Assembly (NCBI GenBank): GCA_024508675.1
Contig: JANINQ010000015.1
Location: 1-64,000 of the forward strand
Direction of reading: 5' to 3'
DNA length: 64,000 bases
Source: Afipia sp.
Lineage (GTDB): Bacteria > Pseudomonadota > Alphaproteobacteria > Rhizobiales > Xanthobacteraceae
Part shown: piece after piece, positions 44,832-54,647 of the stretch
Layout of the letters: the number at the start of each line of letters is the position of its first letter
How positions within the stretch are numbered: position 1 is the stretch's first letter
Translations under genes and position numbers: made by a program
The notes under the pieces: generated by a model
Seen by the model: only the letters and a program-made list of their open reading frames with translations
Told to the model about the DNA's origin: nothing
Databases searched by the model: none

Positions 44832-44857
44832 GAAAGCCGCGTCGTTACGCGGCTTTC
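44832..44857. terminator. Bidirectional terminator after the L,D-transpeptidase
   Basis: GAAAGCCGCGT (44832-44842), loop CGTT, ACGCGGCTTTC (44847-44857) form an 11-bp stem followed by TTG. The A-rich left side serves as the T-run on the other strand. It lies between the convergent L,D-transpeptidase and nuclease genes. Confidence 0.75.
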
Positions 44858-44870
44858 TTGCTGATGCGGT

Positions 44871-45479
44871 CTATCGCACCGAGGCCATGCACCAGCCGCC
44901 ACGTCTTCCGCCCTGATAGGCTCGTGCATGGCCCGCCGCCAGCAATGCCGACGAGACATTCGGCGTATGACGTGTCGCGGCGTCGGCAACCACACGGCCG
45001 TTGTATTTGTCAAGACCGATATTGAAGATCGTCACATCGCCGCCGGCGAGTTGCGTGCGCAACGCCTCGCTTGCAGTTTCCGCCATGCGCGTTTCCTCCG
45101 CGCAAGCGCCCTTCATTTCCGGCGCATCGATGCCGCGCAACCGAACCCGCGTGATCATTTCCAGCCCGGGCCACAGGTGCACCCGCGCTTCAAAAGTGTC
45201 GCCATCTATGACGCGCACCACTTCAACAGAGTGCCGCACAGTTGTATTGCCGTCCCGGCTCCATGCCGGCGGCGGCGGACGCGATGACGGCGAAGCACTT
45301 GGCGCGGCTGAACGCTCGGGCACACCTCCCCATGGCAGCCGATCCCGGCCCGGAATAACGGTTCCAATCGCAATTCCGGCAACGAAAATCAGGCCGAACA
45401 GCCAGACCGGCGCCCCGAGAGCCGGTCTTCGGCCCGGAAATGACGATCTGGCCCCTGGAAAAGATCGATCTAGGATCAT
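44871..45479 (-). CDS. Membrane-anchored thermonuclease-family (SNase-like) protein
   Basis: This 202-residue protein has an N-terminal membrane anchor (APVWLFGLIFVAGIAIGTVI near 25-45), a Pro/Ser linker, and an SNase-type OB-fold domain. The family motifs are VIDGDTFEARVHLW, RLRGIDAPEMKGACAEETRM and a GRVVAD block with Lys/Arg for the active site. The C-terminal part is shortened relative to the full staphylococcal enzyme and holds GWCMASVR at the end. It would cut DNA or RNA at the envelope. The ATG at 45479 is used; its ribosome site is weak. It lies 70 bases after the SDHAF4-like stop. Confidence 0.85.
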   Translation of the reverse strand: MILDRSFPGARSSFPGRRPALGAPVWLFGLIFVAGIAIGTVIPGRDRLPWGGVPERSAAPSASPSSRPPPPAWSRDGNTTVRHSVEVVRVIDGDTFEARVHLWPGLEMITRVRLRGIDAPEMKGACAEETRMAETASEALRTQLAGGDVTIFNIGLDKYNGRVVADAATRHTPNVSSALLAAGHARAYQGGRRGGWCMASVR

Positions 45480-45549
45480 ATACCTAGAATAGGACCAAAA
45501 CAATCCGGTGCGCAAGCGTCATCCGGATCATCCGTAGTCGTACCTAGGA

Positions 45550-45768
45550 TCAGAAATCCGAGGCGATGCCCTTCACTTCCCAGTCGCCATAGCGCGTGGG
45601 CTCAGGCCCTTTCGGACCCTGAACTTCCTTCGCCCGCGGGTCCGCGTGCGCGGCCTTGCGCCGCTCTTCGGCCTCGGCGAGCGCGCGCTGCGCCGCCGGC
45701 GACAGTGGCTTTCGCTCCTGGGCAGGATCGGCATCGACAGGATTTAAACGAGACGGGTCATCATTCAT
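45550..45768 (-). CDS. DUF1674 / SDHAF4-like succinate dehydrogenase assembly factor
   Basis: This 72-residue protein has the conserved C-terminus GPKGPEPTRYGDWEVKGIAS followed by DF. This is the hallmark of DUF1674, whose eukaryotic member SDHAF4/Sdh8 protects flavinated succinate dehydrogenase subunit A. The N-terminal half is charged and disordered. The ATG at 45768 with a GGGAG site is chosen; a longer frame to 45840 has no similarity. The sdh genes are not in the window. It is divergent from rsmB. Confidence 0.9.
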   Translation of the reverse strand: MNDDPSRLNPVDADPAQERKPLSPAAQRALAEAEERRKAAHADPRAKEVQGPKGPEPTRYGDWEVKGIASDF

Positions 45769-46007
45769 GGCTGACACTCCCGGATGGTCAGAGCCGAAAT
45801 TCGAATCTAGAGAGGCGGGACACCGGATCAAGACCCGCAAAGAGAGGCGTTGTCACGAAGACAACAACCCGTCTGTGAACAGGTTTGCATGTCGAAGACA
45901 AGATAATTCGAACACGGCACAATTCTTACATTTGGCATATTCCCGTGCCACGACATCGTTTCCGGTGCGACGTCCGTCGCATGTGTCCCGCCAGCGAAGT
46001 TTTTTGC

Positions 46008-47354
46008 ATGCCTTCAACGAGATTTGCCCCGCCCACCGAGGTACCCGGCCTCGCAGCGCGCAGGATCGCGGCCGACATCCTTGATGGCGTGCTGCACAAG
46101 CATCGTATGCTCGACGATCAGCTCGACGGACCCGGCGCGCATCCCGGACTGAAAACGCTTGCGGACCGCGACCGCGCACTGATGCGCCGGCTGGTTGCAA
46201 CCATCCTGCGGCGGCTCGGCACGCTCGGCCATGTGCTGTCGCGTCTGCTCGATCGCGGCATTCCCAGCGACGCGCCGCGCGCGCAAAGCGCCCTGCTGAT
46301 CGGCGCGGCACAGATCCTGTGGATGGATGTTCCCGATCATGCCGCGGTCGATCTGTCGGTGCGGCTGGTGCAGGCCGACCGCCGCGCGGCCAAGTATGCC
46401 GGGCTTGTCAACGCCGTGCTGCGACGCTGCGCGCGCGAGGGCCAACCGCTGATCGAGGAAGTAAAATCGGAAATGCTCGATCTGCCGCCATGGCTTGTGG
46501 CGCGCTGGATCGCAGCTTACGGTGAAGACACCACGCGGGCGATGGCCGCCGCCATCGGCGTCGAGCCTGCGCTGGACCTCACTGTCAAATCCGATCCCGA
46601 CAGTTGGGCGACGCGTCTGCATGGCGAAGCACTCGCAACCGGCACGGTGCGAACGCTGCTGCATGGCTCGGTCACCACACTTCCCGGATTCAACGAAGGT
46701 GCTTGGTGGGTGCAGGATGCCGCCGCCGCATTACCCGCTCGCCTGTTCGGCGACATCAAGGGCAAACGCGTTGTCGATCTGTGCGCTGCGCCCGGCGGCA
46801 AGACCGCGCAACTCGTTCATGCCGGTGCGCAGGTCACCGCCGTTGACCGTTCGCCGAATCGCGTCGCGCGCCTGCGCGAAAATCTGGCGCGCCTCTCACT
46901 CACCGCCGATACCGCGGTGGCAGACGCCACCGAATGGCCGCCGGACGGAGACCTGTTCGACGGCGTGCTGATCGATGCGCCGTGTGCTGCCACCGGAACG
47001 ATCCGGCGGCATCCGGACGTGGCCTGGCTGAAACAGGAATCCGACATCGGCGCCCTCGCCGCCGTGCAGAAACGCATGCTGCAGAAAGCCGTCACGCTGC
47101 TGAGGCCCGGCGGAACCCTGGTCTATTGCACCTGCTCGCTGGAACCGGAGGAAGGTGAGCAGGCTATCGCCAGCATTCTTGCCAGCGAACCGGGCCTGCG
47201 CCGCGCTCCGGTCAGCCGCGACGAGGTCGCGGGGCTGGACGAGATCATCACCCTCGATGGCGATGTCCGCACGCTGCCCTCCCACCTTGCCCACAGCGAT
47301 TCGCGTCTCGGCGGACTCGACGGCTTCTTCGCGTCCCGTCTTATCAAGAGCTGA
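46008..47354 (+). CDS. rsmB: 16S rRNA cytosine-967 C5-methyltransferase RsmB-like
   Basis: This 448-residue protein has an N-terminal NusB-like helical domain (about 10-150) and a C-terminal SAM methyltransferase domain. The SAM loop is RVVDLCAAPGGKTAQLVHAG, and the catalytic Cys pair is in DAPCAATGTIRRHPDVAW (PC motif) and YCTCSLEPEEGEQAI (TC motif). RsmB methylates C967 of 16S rRNA. A close relative could modify another rRNA cytosine. The ATG at 46008 starts MPSTRFAPPTEVPGLAARRI. It is followed by the heparinase-family gene, a synteny seen in this group. Confidence 0.93.
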   Translation: MPSTRFAPPTEVPGLAARRIAADILDGVLHKHRMLDDQLDGPGAHPGLKTLADRDRALMRRLVATILRRLGTLGHVLSRLLDRGIPSDAPRAQSALLIGAAQILWMDVPDHAAVDLSVRLVQADRRAAKYAGLVNAVLRRCAREGQPLIEEVKSEMLDLPPWLVARWIAAYGEDTTRAMAAAIGVEPALDLTVKSDPDSWATRLHGEALATGTVRTLLHGSVTTLPGFNEGAWWVQDAAAALPARLFGDIKGKRVVDLCAAPGGKTAQLVHAGAQVTAVDRSPNRVARLRENLARLSLTADTAVADATEWPPDGDLFDGVLIDAPCAATGTIRRHPDVAWLKQESDIGALAAVQKRMLQKAVTLLRPGGTLVYCTCSLEPEEGEQAIASILASEPGLRRAPVSRDEVAGLDEIITLDGDVRTLPSHLAHSDSRLGGLDGFFASRLIKS

Positions 47355-47578
47355 TTCGACCTCCGGGTGATTCGCGGCAAGGCCAGGTTTTTCCGGGCTT
47401 TCGCGGCACAGATCGGCGAACTTCCCCAAAATTCCGCAGGTATTTGCCGGGGGTGCCTTGCGGGCATTTCCGGATTACAACGGTGCGCGAAGATTCTCGC
47501 GGCGGGGTGCGGCATCCCGAGCGGGTTTCTCCGGTTCATGGGGAACGGTCACGGCCGGCGGCAAGGAACTCCGCCAGC

Positions 47579-49354
47579 GTGATCAGGGACAGGGCGCACG
47601 TGGCGGTCGCTTACCGACGACGCATCTCATCTCTTTTGCTTGGCCGCGCCGCGCGGTCCGTGCTCGCGCGCGCCAGTGGGCAGTCGGTTGCGCTGTCGCG
47701 ATTCTGGCCCGGCCGCACCGACCGGCTGCTGATCGCGCCGAATGACCTTCGCACGGTGGACGCGACCCGCGCCTCGGAAATCTATGCTGGACGTTTTGTG
47801 TTCGCGGGCAAGATCGTCACCTCCCATGGACGCTCGATTTTCGAACTCGATCCGCCGTCGGATGACTGGGAAGCCAACCTGCTCGGCTTTGGCTGGCTGC
47901 GCCATCTGCGCGCCGCGGACTCGGCGATCACCCGCGCCAATGCCCGCTCGCTGATCGACGACTGGATTTCAAAACCGATTCGCAAGCGCGGTATCGGCTG
48001 GCGCGCAGACGTGCTGGCGCGGCGGGTGATCTCGTTGCTGTCGCAGGCGCCGCTGGTGCTGAACGATGCCGACGGAAAGTTCTATCGCCGCTTCCTGCGC
48101 AGCCTGACCCGCGAAATCCGTTATCTGCGCTACACTATGGTCGACATTCCCGATGGTGTACCGCGCCTGCAGGTTCTGATCGCGCTGTGCTATGCGTCGC
48201 TATGCCTCGCCAATCAGGCCAAGCACATCCGCGCCTCATCGCGCAAACTGTCCGACGAGCTGACGCGGCAACTGCTTCCGGACGGCGGGCACATTTCACG
48301 CAATCCCGGCGCGCTGATCGAGCTGCTGCCGGATTTGTTGCCGCTGCGTCAGACCTACACCGCGCGCAACATCGCGCCGCCGCCGGCGCTATTGAACGCC
48401 ATCGACCGCATGATGCCGATGCTGCGTTTCTTCCGTCATGGCGACGGCAGCTTCGCGCTGTTCAACGGCATGAGCAGCGCACCGTCGGGTCTGCTTGCCA
48501 CATTGCTGGCCTATGACGACACCCACGGCATTCCGATGTCGAACATGCCGCATTCAGGCTTCCAGCGGCTCGACGCGGGCGCGACCGCCATTATCATGGA
48601 CACCGGCACGCCGCCGCCGCCTGCGGTGAGCCGCGACGCCCATGCCGGATGCCTGTCGTTCGAACTCTCGTCAGCTACTGCGCGCATTGTGGTCAATTGC
48701 GGCATTCCCTCCACCGGCCGCGACAACTGGCGCGCCTTCGCGCGCTCGACGGCGGCGCATTCGACCCTGATCTGTCACGAGACGTCGTCATGCCAGTTCA
48801 TCGAACTGCCTGCGATGAAGCGGATGCTGCAGGGCGCGCCAATTGTCTCCGGTCCGTCCAATGTCGGCGTGTTCCGTGAAGCTGCCGACGACAGCATTCA
48901 GCTCACAGCAACCCATGACGCCTATGCGCGGCAGTTCGGTGTGGTCCATCAGCGCAGCCTGACGCTTTCCGCTGACGGCACGCGGCTCGACGGCGAGGAT
49001 ACGCTGCTCAACGCATCGGGCTCATCAACACGCAACAAGCCCGACGATTACGTGCTGCGGTTTCATCTGCATCCGTCGGTGAAGGCAAACCGCCTGACCG
49101 ATGCCCATGGCGTGATGCTCGTGCTGCCCAACCGCGATGTCTGGACCTTCGAGGCGCCCAACGACAAGGTCGATCTGGAAGACAGCGTGTTTCTGGCCGG
49201 GTCCGACGGTCCGCGCCGCACCTCCCAGATCGTGATTCGGCAGCACCGGGCGGATTCCCCGAGCGTGCGCTGGAGCTTCACCCGCTCCTCAGCCTCGCCG
49301 TCCGTCACCAGCGCCCGCCGCGACGCCCGCCGCGAGCCGGAATTGCCGCTTTAA
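47579..49354 (+). CDS. Heparinase II/III-family protein, GTG start
   Basis: This protein of about 591 residues has an N-terminal alpha/alpha-toroid region (about 80-330, with WEANLLGFGWLRHLRAADSA and LLPDGGHISRNPGALIELLP) and a C-terminal beta-sandwich (about 370-560). The latter has AHAGCLSFELSSATARIVVN and a GIPSTGRDNWR block, where the lyase His/Tyr pair usually lies. Known members cleave heparin or heparan; in rhizobia the family is probably involved with cell-surface polysaccharide. I see no signal peptide. The GTG at 47579 has an AAGGA upstream. A GTG nearer the domain is also possible. It lies between rsmB and purH. Confidence 0.82.
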   Translation: MIRDRAHVAVAYRRRISSLLLGRAARSVLARASGQSVALSRFWPGRTDRLLIAPNDLRTVDATRASEIYAGRFVFAGKIVTSHGRSIFELDPPSDDWEANLLGFGWLRHLRAADSAITRANARSLIDDWISKPIRKRGIGWRADVLARRVISLLSQAPLVLNDADGKFYRRFLRSLTREIRYLRYTMVDIPDGVPRLQVLIALCYASLCLANQAKHIRASSRKLSDELTRQLLPDGGHISRNPGALIELLPDLLPLRQTYTARNIAPPPALLNAIDRMMPMLRFFRHGDGSFALFNGMSSAPSGLLATLLAYDDTHGIPMSNMPHSGFQRLDAGATAIIMDTGTPPPPAVSRDAHAGCLSFELSSATARIVVNCGIPSTGRDNWRAFARSTAAHSTLICHETSSCQFIELPAMKRMLQGAPIVSGPSNVGVFREAADDSIQLTATHDAYARQFGVVHQRSLTLSADGTRLDGEDTLLNASGSSTRNKPDDYVLRFHLHPSVKANRLTDAHGVMLVLPNRDVWTFEAPNDKVDLEDSVFLAGSDGPRRTSQIVIRQHRADSPSVRWSFTRSSASPSVTSARRDARREPELPL

Positions 49355-49369
49355 AGCGCAGGCCTTCCC

Positions 49370-49395
49370 GTCGTTCCGGCCTGCGCCGGGACGAC
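49370..49395. repeat. Palindromic repeat (GTCGTTCCGGC family)
   Basis: GTCGTTCCGGC-CTGC-GCCGGGACGAC forms an 11-bp stem with one G-U-type position. It lies between the heparinase stop and purH. Confidence 0.75.
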
Positions 49396-49511
49396 ACCGT
49401 CGATGATGCCAAATTCCCTGCAAAAAGAGCGTGGATTGGAGGTTTTGCCAAAGAGAAAACCATGCTACCGGGCGACAGCATTGGTATCCATCCGTACAGG
49501 AAAATTCTCTT

Positions 49512-51104
49512 ATGGCTGACCACCCGCGCCGCGTCACGCGCGCACTTCTTTCCGTTTCCGACAAGTCCGGCCTGATCGAGTTTGCCCGCGCACTGACGGG
49601 CAGCGGCATCGAACTGGTCTCGACCGGCGGCACCGCCAAGGCCATCGCCGATGCCGGACTTAAAGTCCGCGACGTCTCCGATCTCACCGGTTTCCCTGAG
49701 ATGATGGACGGCCGGGTCAAGACGCTGCATCCGAACGTGCATGGCGGCCTTCTGGCGATTCGTGACAATGCCGACCACACCCGCAGCATGAAGGATCATG
49801 GCATCGCGCCGATCGATCTTCTGGTGGTCAACCTCTATCCGTTCGAGGCAACCGTCGACAAAGGCGCGTCCGAGGACGACTGCATCGAGAACATCGACAT
49901 CGGCGGTCCGGCGATGATCCGCGCCGCGGCGAAAAATCATCACGATGTCGCCGTGGTGGTGGAACCATCCGATTATCAGGCCGTGCTCGATGAACTCGCC
50001 GCCAACAACGGCGCGACTACGCTCTCGCTGCGCAGGAAGCTTGCACAGAAAGCCTATGCGCGCACTGCGGCTTACGATGCCGCGATCTCCAACTGGTTTG
50101 CCGGCCAGTTGAAAATCGAGGCGCCGGATTTCCGCGCCTTCGGCGGCAAGCTGATCCAGGCGCTGCGCTATGGCGAGAACCCGCACCAGCAGGCATCGTT
50201 CTACAAGTCGCCCGAGCGCCGTCCGGGCGTCGCCACCGCGCGGCAGTTGCAGGGCAAAGAACTGTCCTACAACAACATCAACGACACCGACGCGGCCTAT
50301 GAAGCCGTCGCGGAGTTCGACGCCAGGCGCACCGCGGCCTGCGTCATCGTCAAGCATGCGAACCCCTGCGGCGTCGCCGAAGGCACCGATCTCGCCAACG
50401 CCTATCGCAAGGCGCTCGCCTGCGACTCGACCTCGGCTTACGGCGGCATCATTGCCTTCAACCGCACGCTGGATGCGGACGCGGCAAATGCGGTTGCAGG
50501 AATCTTCACCGAAGTCATCATCGCGCCGGACGCAACCGAGGAAGCCATTGCCATCATCGGCAAGCGCAAGAATCTTCGTCTGCTGCTGGCAGGCGGCCTG
50601 CCCGATCCGCGCGCGCCCGGCCTGATGACCAAGACCGTCGCAGGTGGCTTGCTGGTACAGAGCCGCGACAATGCCGTGGTCGACGACATGACCTTCAAGA
50701 CGGTGACGAAGCGCGCGCCAAGCGATGCTGAGTTGAACGATCTTCGTTTCGCGTTCCGCGTTGCCAAGCACGTGAAGTCCAACACCATCATCTATGCAAA
50801 GGATCTCGCCACCGTCGGCATCGGAGCGGGCCAGATGAGCCGCGTCGATTCGGCGCGCATCGCCGCGCGCAAGGCGGAAGATGCCGCGAAGGAGCTGGGC
50901 CTCGCTGCGCCAATGACCAAGGGATCTGTGGTCGCATCGGACGCGTTCTTCCCCTTTGCCGATGGACTCCTGGTGGCGATCGAAGCCGGCGCAACGGCCG
51001 TGGTCCAACCCGGCGGATCAATGCGCGACAGCGAAGTGATTGGAGCTGCCGATGCCCATGGCATCGCCATGGTGTTCACCGGGACGCGGCACTTCAAACA
51101 CTGA
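49512..51104 (+). CDS. purH: Bifunctional AICAR formyltransferase/IMP cyclohydrolase
   Basis: This 530-residue enzyme catalyses the last two steps of purine synthesis. The N-terminal MGS-like IMP cyclohydrolase domain has [20 protein letters not shown], then [20 protein letters not shown] and [20 protein letters not shown]. The formyltransferase domain has [34 protein letters not shown] with the catalytic KH, and [14 protein letters not shown]. The length is normal. The ATG at 49512 ([14 protein letters not shown]) is chosen over 49431. A repeat element lies after the stop. Confidence 0.97.
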   Translation: MADHPRRVTRALLSVSDKSGLIEFARALTGSGIELVSTGGTAKAIADAGLKVRDVSDLTGFPEMMDGRVKTLHPNVHGGLLAIRDNADHTRSMKDHGIAPIDLLVVNLYPFEATVDKGASEDDCIENIDIGGPAMIRAAAKNHHDVAVVVEPSDYQAVLDELAANNGATTLSLRRKLAQKAYARTAAYDAAISNWFAGQLKIEAPDFRAFGGKLIQALRYGENPHQQASFYKSPERRPGVATARQLQGKELSYNNINDTDAAYEAVAEFDARRTAACVIVKHANPCGVAEGTDLANAYRKALACDSTSAYGGIIAFNRTLDADAANAVAGIFTEVIIAPDATEEAIAIIGKRKNLRLLLAGGLPDPRAPGLMTKTVAGGLLVQSRDNAVVDDMTFKTVTKRAPSDAELNDLRFAFRVAKHVKSNTIIYAKDLATVGIGAGQMSRVDSARIAARKAEDAAKELGLAAPMTKGSVVASDAFFPFADGLLVAIEAGATAVVQPGGSMRDSEVIGAADAHGIAMVFTGTRHFKH

Positions 51105-51108
51105 ACTT

Positions 51109-51186
51109 CGTTATTGCGAACGAAGCGAGGCAATCCACCTTTCAAAGGAATAGATTGCTTCGTCGCTAACGCTCCTCGCAATGACG
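51109..51186. repeat. Inverted-repeat element (CGTYATTGCGA family)
   Basis: The ends are CGTTATTGCGA and TCGCAATGACG, near-perfect inverted copies. Inside are GAAGCGAGGCAATCC and GATTGCTTCG, giving a second inverted pair. The element lies between the convergent purH and MFS genes and matches 56857-56976 and the half-copy at 20409. Confidence 0.8.
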
Positions 51187-51208
51187 AGTGCTGATTTTAC
51201 GCTTGGCC

Positions 51209-52600
51209 CTACGTCCGCACGCGCCTCAACAACAGCAATCCAGCCGTGAAGAAGACAACCAGAACGGCCATTCCGGCCTTCTGGCTGTTGGCCGCGTCTG
51301 TGACCAGCCCGATCAGCAGCGGTCCAAAGAACGCCGTGACCTTGCCGGTGAGAGCGAACAGTCCAAAGCATTGGGTAATGCGCTCTTTCGGCGCAAGGCG
51401 GATCAGCATGGTGCGCGAGGCCGCCTGCATCGGCCCTGCGGCAAGGCCAATCAGGAAGCCGAGCGCGAGATAGGCCTTTTCCGCCGGCGCGGCGAACAGC
51501 GGCCCGTTCGGGACCGGCGGCGTCACCGGAATGAAGAAGATCGCATCGCGATTGATCAGAAGAATCGCGGCAACTGCGCTGAGGAGAATGACGAGACTTC
51601 CGGCAACCACCGTTTTCGGCCCAAGCCTGTCATCGAGCCGCCCGCCAAGCCACGCGCCGAATGTGCCGGAGATAGCCAGCAGAATGCCGAACGTACCGAT
51701 CTGGATCGTATTCCAGCCGAACGTACCTGCGGCATAGATGCCGCCGAATGCGAACAGCGAGACAAGGCCATCCATGTAAATCATGTTGGCGATCAAAAAT
51801 GCCAGCAGCGACGGTGTCTTCGGCAGACGCGCCAGCGTTTCGCGCAATTCCTGCAGGCCCTGGCGCACCGCGCCGGCCGCGGGCTTCTTGGCGGCATGAT
51901 CGGGCGTCAGCAGGAACATCGGCAACACGAAGATGATGAACCAGATGGCCGTGAGCGGGCCGGTGAGCCGGTCGCCTTCGAATTCCGCAGGATTTAAACC
52001 GAGAATCGGTATGAGCCCGAACAGGGTTTTGCCTGTCGAAGGATTCGCCGCCATGAAACCGAGCACGAGAACAAGGCTCAGGATTCCGCCGACATAGCCT
52101 GTCGCCCATCCGGTGCCGGAGAGCCGTCCGATGCGCTCCGGCGGCACCAGCGTCGGCATCATCGCATTGTTAAAGACGGTTGCGAACTCGACACCAATGG
52201 TCGCGATGGCATAGGCGATCAGCAGCGGCACGATGATCGACGGATCGCCGGGCTTACCGATCCACATCAGCGACGAGCCTATCACCAGAAGCGCACCGAA
52301 CACCGCGATCCACGGCTTGCGGCGGCCGCCCGCATCGGCGATCGCACCGAGCACCGGCGAGAGGACAGCAATGACAAGGCCCGCCGCTGCGGTGGCGTAT
52401 CCCCAGCTTGCCTGTCCGGTTACCGGATCGGAGGCCACGCGCGACGCGAAATACGGCGCAAAGACAAATGTCGTGATCAGGGTGAAGTAAGGCTGGGCCG
52501 CCCAGTCGAACAGCACCCAGCCGAAAACCGCCGAGCGGGGCGGATAGGTCTGCGGCGGCGCGGATGCGCGACTGTCATGCACTGGCACCGCTTGAGTCAT
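51209..52600 (-). CDS. MFS transporter (UMF1/Atg22-like)
   Basis: This 463-residue membrane protein has about 12 helices. The start PPRSAVFGWVLFDWAAQPYF, with the D-W-A motif, is characteristic of the UMF1/Atg22 group. GAIADAGGRRKPWIAVFGAL follows as the MFS loop 2-3 motif, and AWLGGRLDDRLGPKTVVAGS is its repeat in the second half. Atg22 exports amino acids from yeast vacuoles; the bacterial substrate is unknown. The ATG at 52600 is used. It is divergent from ggt, with about 145 bases between starts, which may hold both promoters. The pairing with a glutathione-degrading enzyme may be meaningful. Confidence 0.88.
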   Translation of the reverse strand: MTQAVPVHDSRASAPPQTYPPRSAVFGWVLFDWAAQPYFTLITTFVFAPYFASRVASDPVTGQASWGYATAAAGLVIAVLSPVLGAIADAGGRRKPWIAVFGALLVIGSSLMWIGKPGDPSIIVPLLIAYAIATIGVEFATVFNNAMMPTLVPPERIGRLSGTGWATGYVGGILSLVLVLGFMAANPSTGKTLFGLIPILGLNPAEFEGDRLTGPLTAIWFIIFVLPMFLLTPDHAAKKPAAGAVRQGLQELRETLARLPKTPSLLAFLIANMIYMDGLVSLFAFGGIYAAGTFGWNTIQIGTFGILLAISGTFGAWLGGRLDDRLGPKTVVAGSLVILLSAVAAILLINRDAIFFIPVTPPVPNGPLFAAPAEKAYLALGFLIGLAAGPMQAASRTMLIRLAPKERITQCFGLFALTGKVTAFFGPLLIGLVTDAANSQKAGMAVLVVFFTAGLLLLRRVRT

Positions 52601-52745
52601 GATTGAATTTCCTGCCGAATCAAGCCGGGGATTGTCCGTTGTGGCCGCGGAACCATATCGTGCGGCGGATCAATTGCTATCGCGTTTTTACGAGTGTCCT
52701 GAAGCCAGGGTTTGCCTCAAGGTCAGCGTTTTGCCGGAGAAGCTT

Positions 52746-54488
52746 ATGGGTCTGTTTACCAAGCGCAGCGCGCTTGCTTTAGCCTTCTGCGCCCTCGGCC
52801 TGTCAGTCACGCCATTGTTCGCGCAGGACTCGCGGCATGGCTACTATGCGCCGCCAGCGATCGAGACCGTTCGCCCTGTTGTCGCGAAGAACGGCATGGT
52901 CGTCGCGCAGGAGAAGATCGCGGCGCAAATCGGCCGCGACATTCTGGCGCGCGGCGGTAACGCGATCGACGCCGCAGTCGCCACCGGTTTCGCCATGGCC
53001 GTCACCTATCCGCGCGCCGGCAATATCGGCGGCGGCGGCTTCATGATGATTCATCTGGCAAGCGGCGAGGACGTCGCGATCGACTACCGCGAGAGCGCAC
53101 CGGCCGCCGCCACGCGCGACATGTTTCTCGGCGAAGACGGCAAGCCAGATACCAGGAAATCACGCGATCAGGCGCTCGGCATCGGCGTGCCCGGCACAGT
53201 CGCAGGACTGGCACTGGCGCTGGAAAAATATGGTTCGGGCAAATTCAACCTAGCTGACTTGATCGCACCGGCCATCCCGCTGGCGCGTGACGGCTTTGTG
53301 ATTGCGGACGACACCGCAGACACCTTGCCCGACTGGCACTGGCGGCTGGCGAAATGGTCCTCGAGCCAGAAGATTTTCTCGCGCACTGACGGCACCTCTC
53401 TGCAGCCCGGCGATCGGCTGATCCAGAGCGATCTCGCGACGACGCTGGAAGCAATCGCAGCGCGTGGCGTCAGCGGATTCTACGAAGGCCCGGTCGCTGA
53501 AAAACTCGCTGCCGGTATCCAGAGCGCGGGCGGCATCATCACCCGTGACGATCTGAAGGCCTATCAGCCCATCGTGCGTACGCCGGTGCGCGGGACATAT
53601 CGCGGCTTCGACATCGTCTCAATGCCGCTGCCGTCGTCGGGTGGCACGGTGCTGATCGAGACGCTCAACATCCTCGAAGGCTACAAGCTGCGCGAGATGG
53701 GCGCGAACTCGGTGGATGCGCTTCACGTTTCCATCGAAGCGATGAAACGCGCCTATGCCGACCGCGCGCGTTATCTCGGCGATCCCGCTTTCGTCAATGC
53801 ACCGACCTTTCAACTGATCGGGAAGGACTACGCCGCCAGGCAGCGCGCCACCATCGATCCTGCAAAAGCAACGCCCTGGAGCGAAGCCACGGCAACCGCG
53901 CCGCGCGAAGGCAGCAACACCACGCACTATTCCGTGGTGGATTCCGCAGGCAACGCGGCGAGCAATACTTACACCCTCAATTTCAGCTATGGCGTCGGCC
54001 TGGTGGCGGACGGCACCGGTGTGCTGCTCAACAACGAACTCGACGACTTCACCGCTGCGCCCGGCGCATCAAATGCCTACGGCCTGGTCGGCTTCGAGGC
54101 CAACCTGCCGGGGCCCGGCAAGCGGCCGCTGTCCTCGATGTCGCCGACCATCGTGCTGAAAGACGGCAAACCCGTTCTCGTGACAGGTTCGCCTGGCGGC
54201 AGCCGCATCATTTCGGCGGTGCTTCAGGTTCTTCTCAACACCATCGATTTCGAGATGAACATCGCGGCAGCGGTGTCCGCGCCGCGGCTGCATCATCAGT
54301 GGCTGCCGGATGAGGTTCGCGTCGAACACGGCTTTTCCGAAACAACTCTTGCTGCGCTGCGTGAACGCGGACACCGCATTGTCGCGCCGCTCGGCCAGAC
54401 GTCGGCCAATTCGATTGCCGTGACGCCTGACGGCCTGCTGGGCGCACCCGATCCCCGCACGCGCGGGGCGGAAGCTGCCGGTTATTAG
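52746..54488 (+). CDS. ggt: Gamma-glutamyltransferase
   Basis: This 580-residue periplasmic enzyme cleaves glutathione and other gamma-glutamyl compounds. It has a signal peptide (MGLFTKRSALALAFCALGLS, cleavage near LFA-QD). The large-subunit region has GNAIDAAVATGFAMAVTYPR and YPRAGNIGGGGFMMIHLASG. Self-cleavage occurs before the nucleophilic Thr in EGSNTTHYSVVDSAGNAASN. The small-subunit lid includes SMSPTIVLKDGKPVLVTGSP. Its length matches E. coli GGT. The ATG at 52746 has GGAG 6 bases upstream. It is divergent from the UMF1-type transporter. Confidence 0.96.
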   Translation: MGLFTKRSALALAFCALGLSVTPLFAQDSRHGYYAPPAIETVRPVVAKNGMVVAQEKIAAQIGRDILARGGNAIDAAVATGFAMAVTYPRAGNIGGGGFMMIHLASGEDVAIDYRESAPAAATRDMFLGEDGKPDTRKSRDQALGIGVPGTVAGLALALEKYGSGKFNLADLIAPAIPLARDGFVIADDTADTLPDWHWRLAKWSSSQKIFSRTDGTSLQPGDRLIQSDLATTLEAIAARGVSGFYEGPVAEKLAAGIQSAGGIITRDDLKAYQPIVRTPVRGTYRGFDIVSMPLPSSGGTVLIETLNILEGYKLREMGANSVDALHVSIEAMKRAYADRARYLGDPAFVNAPTFQLIGKDYAARQRATIDPAKATPWSEATATAPREGSNTTHYSVVDSAGNAASNTYTLNFSYGVGLVADGTGVLLNNELDDFTAAPGASNAYGLVGFEANLPGPGKRPLSSMSPTIVLKDGKPVLVTGSPGGSRIISAVLQVLLNTIDFEMNIAAAVSAPRLHHQWLPDEVRVEHGFSETTLAALRERGHRIVAPLGQTSANSIAVTPDGLLGAPDPRTRGAEAAGY

Positions 54489-54647
54489 AGTCATTCAGAG
54501 GTGCGTTCCTGTATTTGCCTGATGACAGGTAAGATGATCCGCGTCAAATTTGACGAACGGGCAGCAATGCATTGCAAAGCCTAAACCCTCGCGGCGTGCG
54601 GCTAACGCAGGGTCACAACAACGCCGCGACGACGGGGAGCATCCATC

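Noticed and set aside
49396-49511. Purine riboswitch before purH
   Set aside because: The leader is short, and I find no aptamer-like three-way junction or terminator in it.
49305-51008. 567-codon minus-strand open frame
   Set aside because: Antisense shadow of purH.
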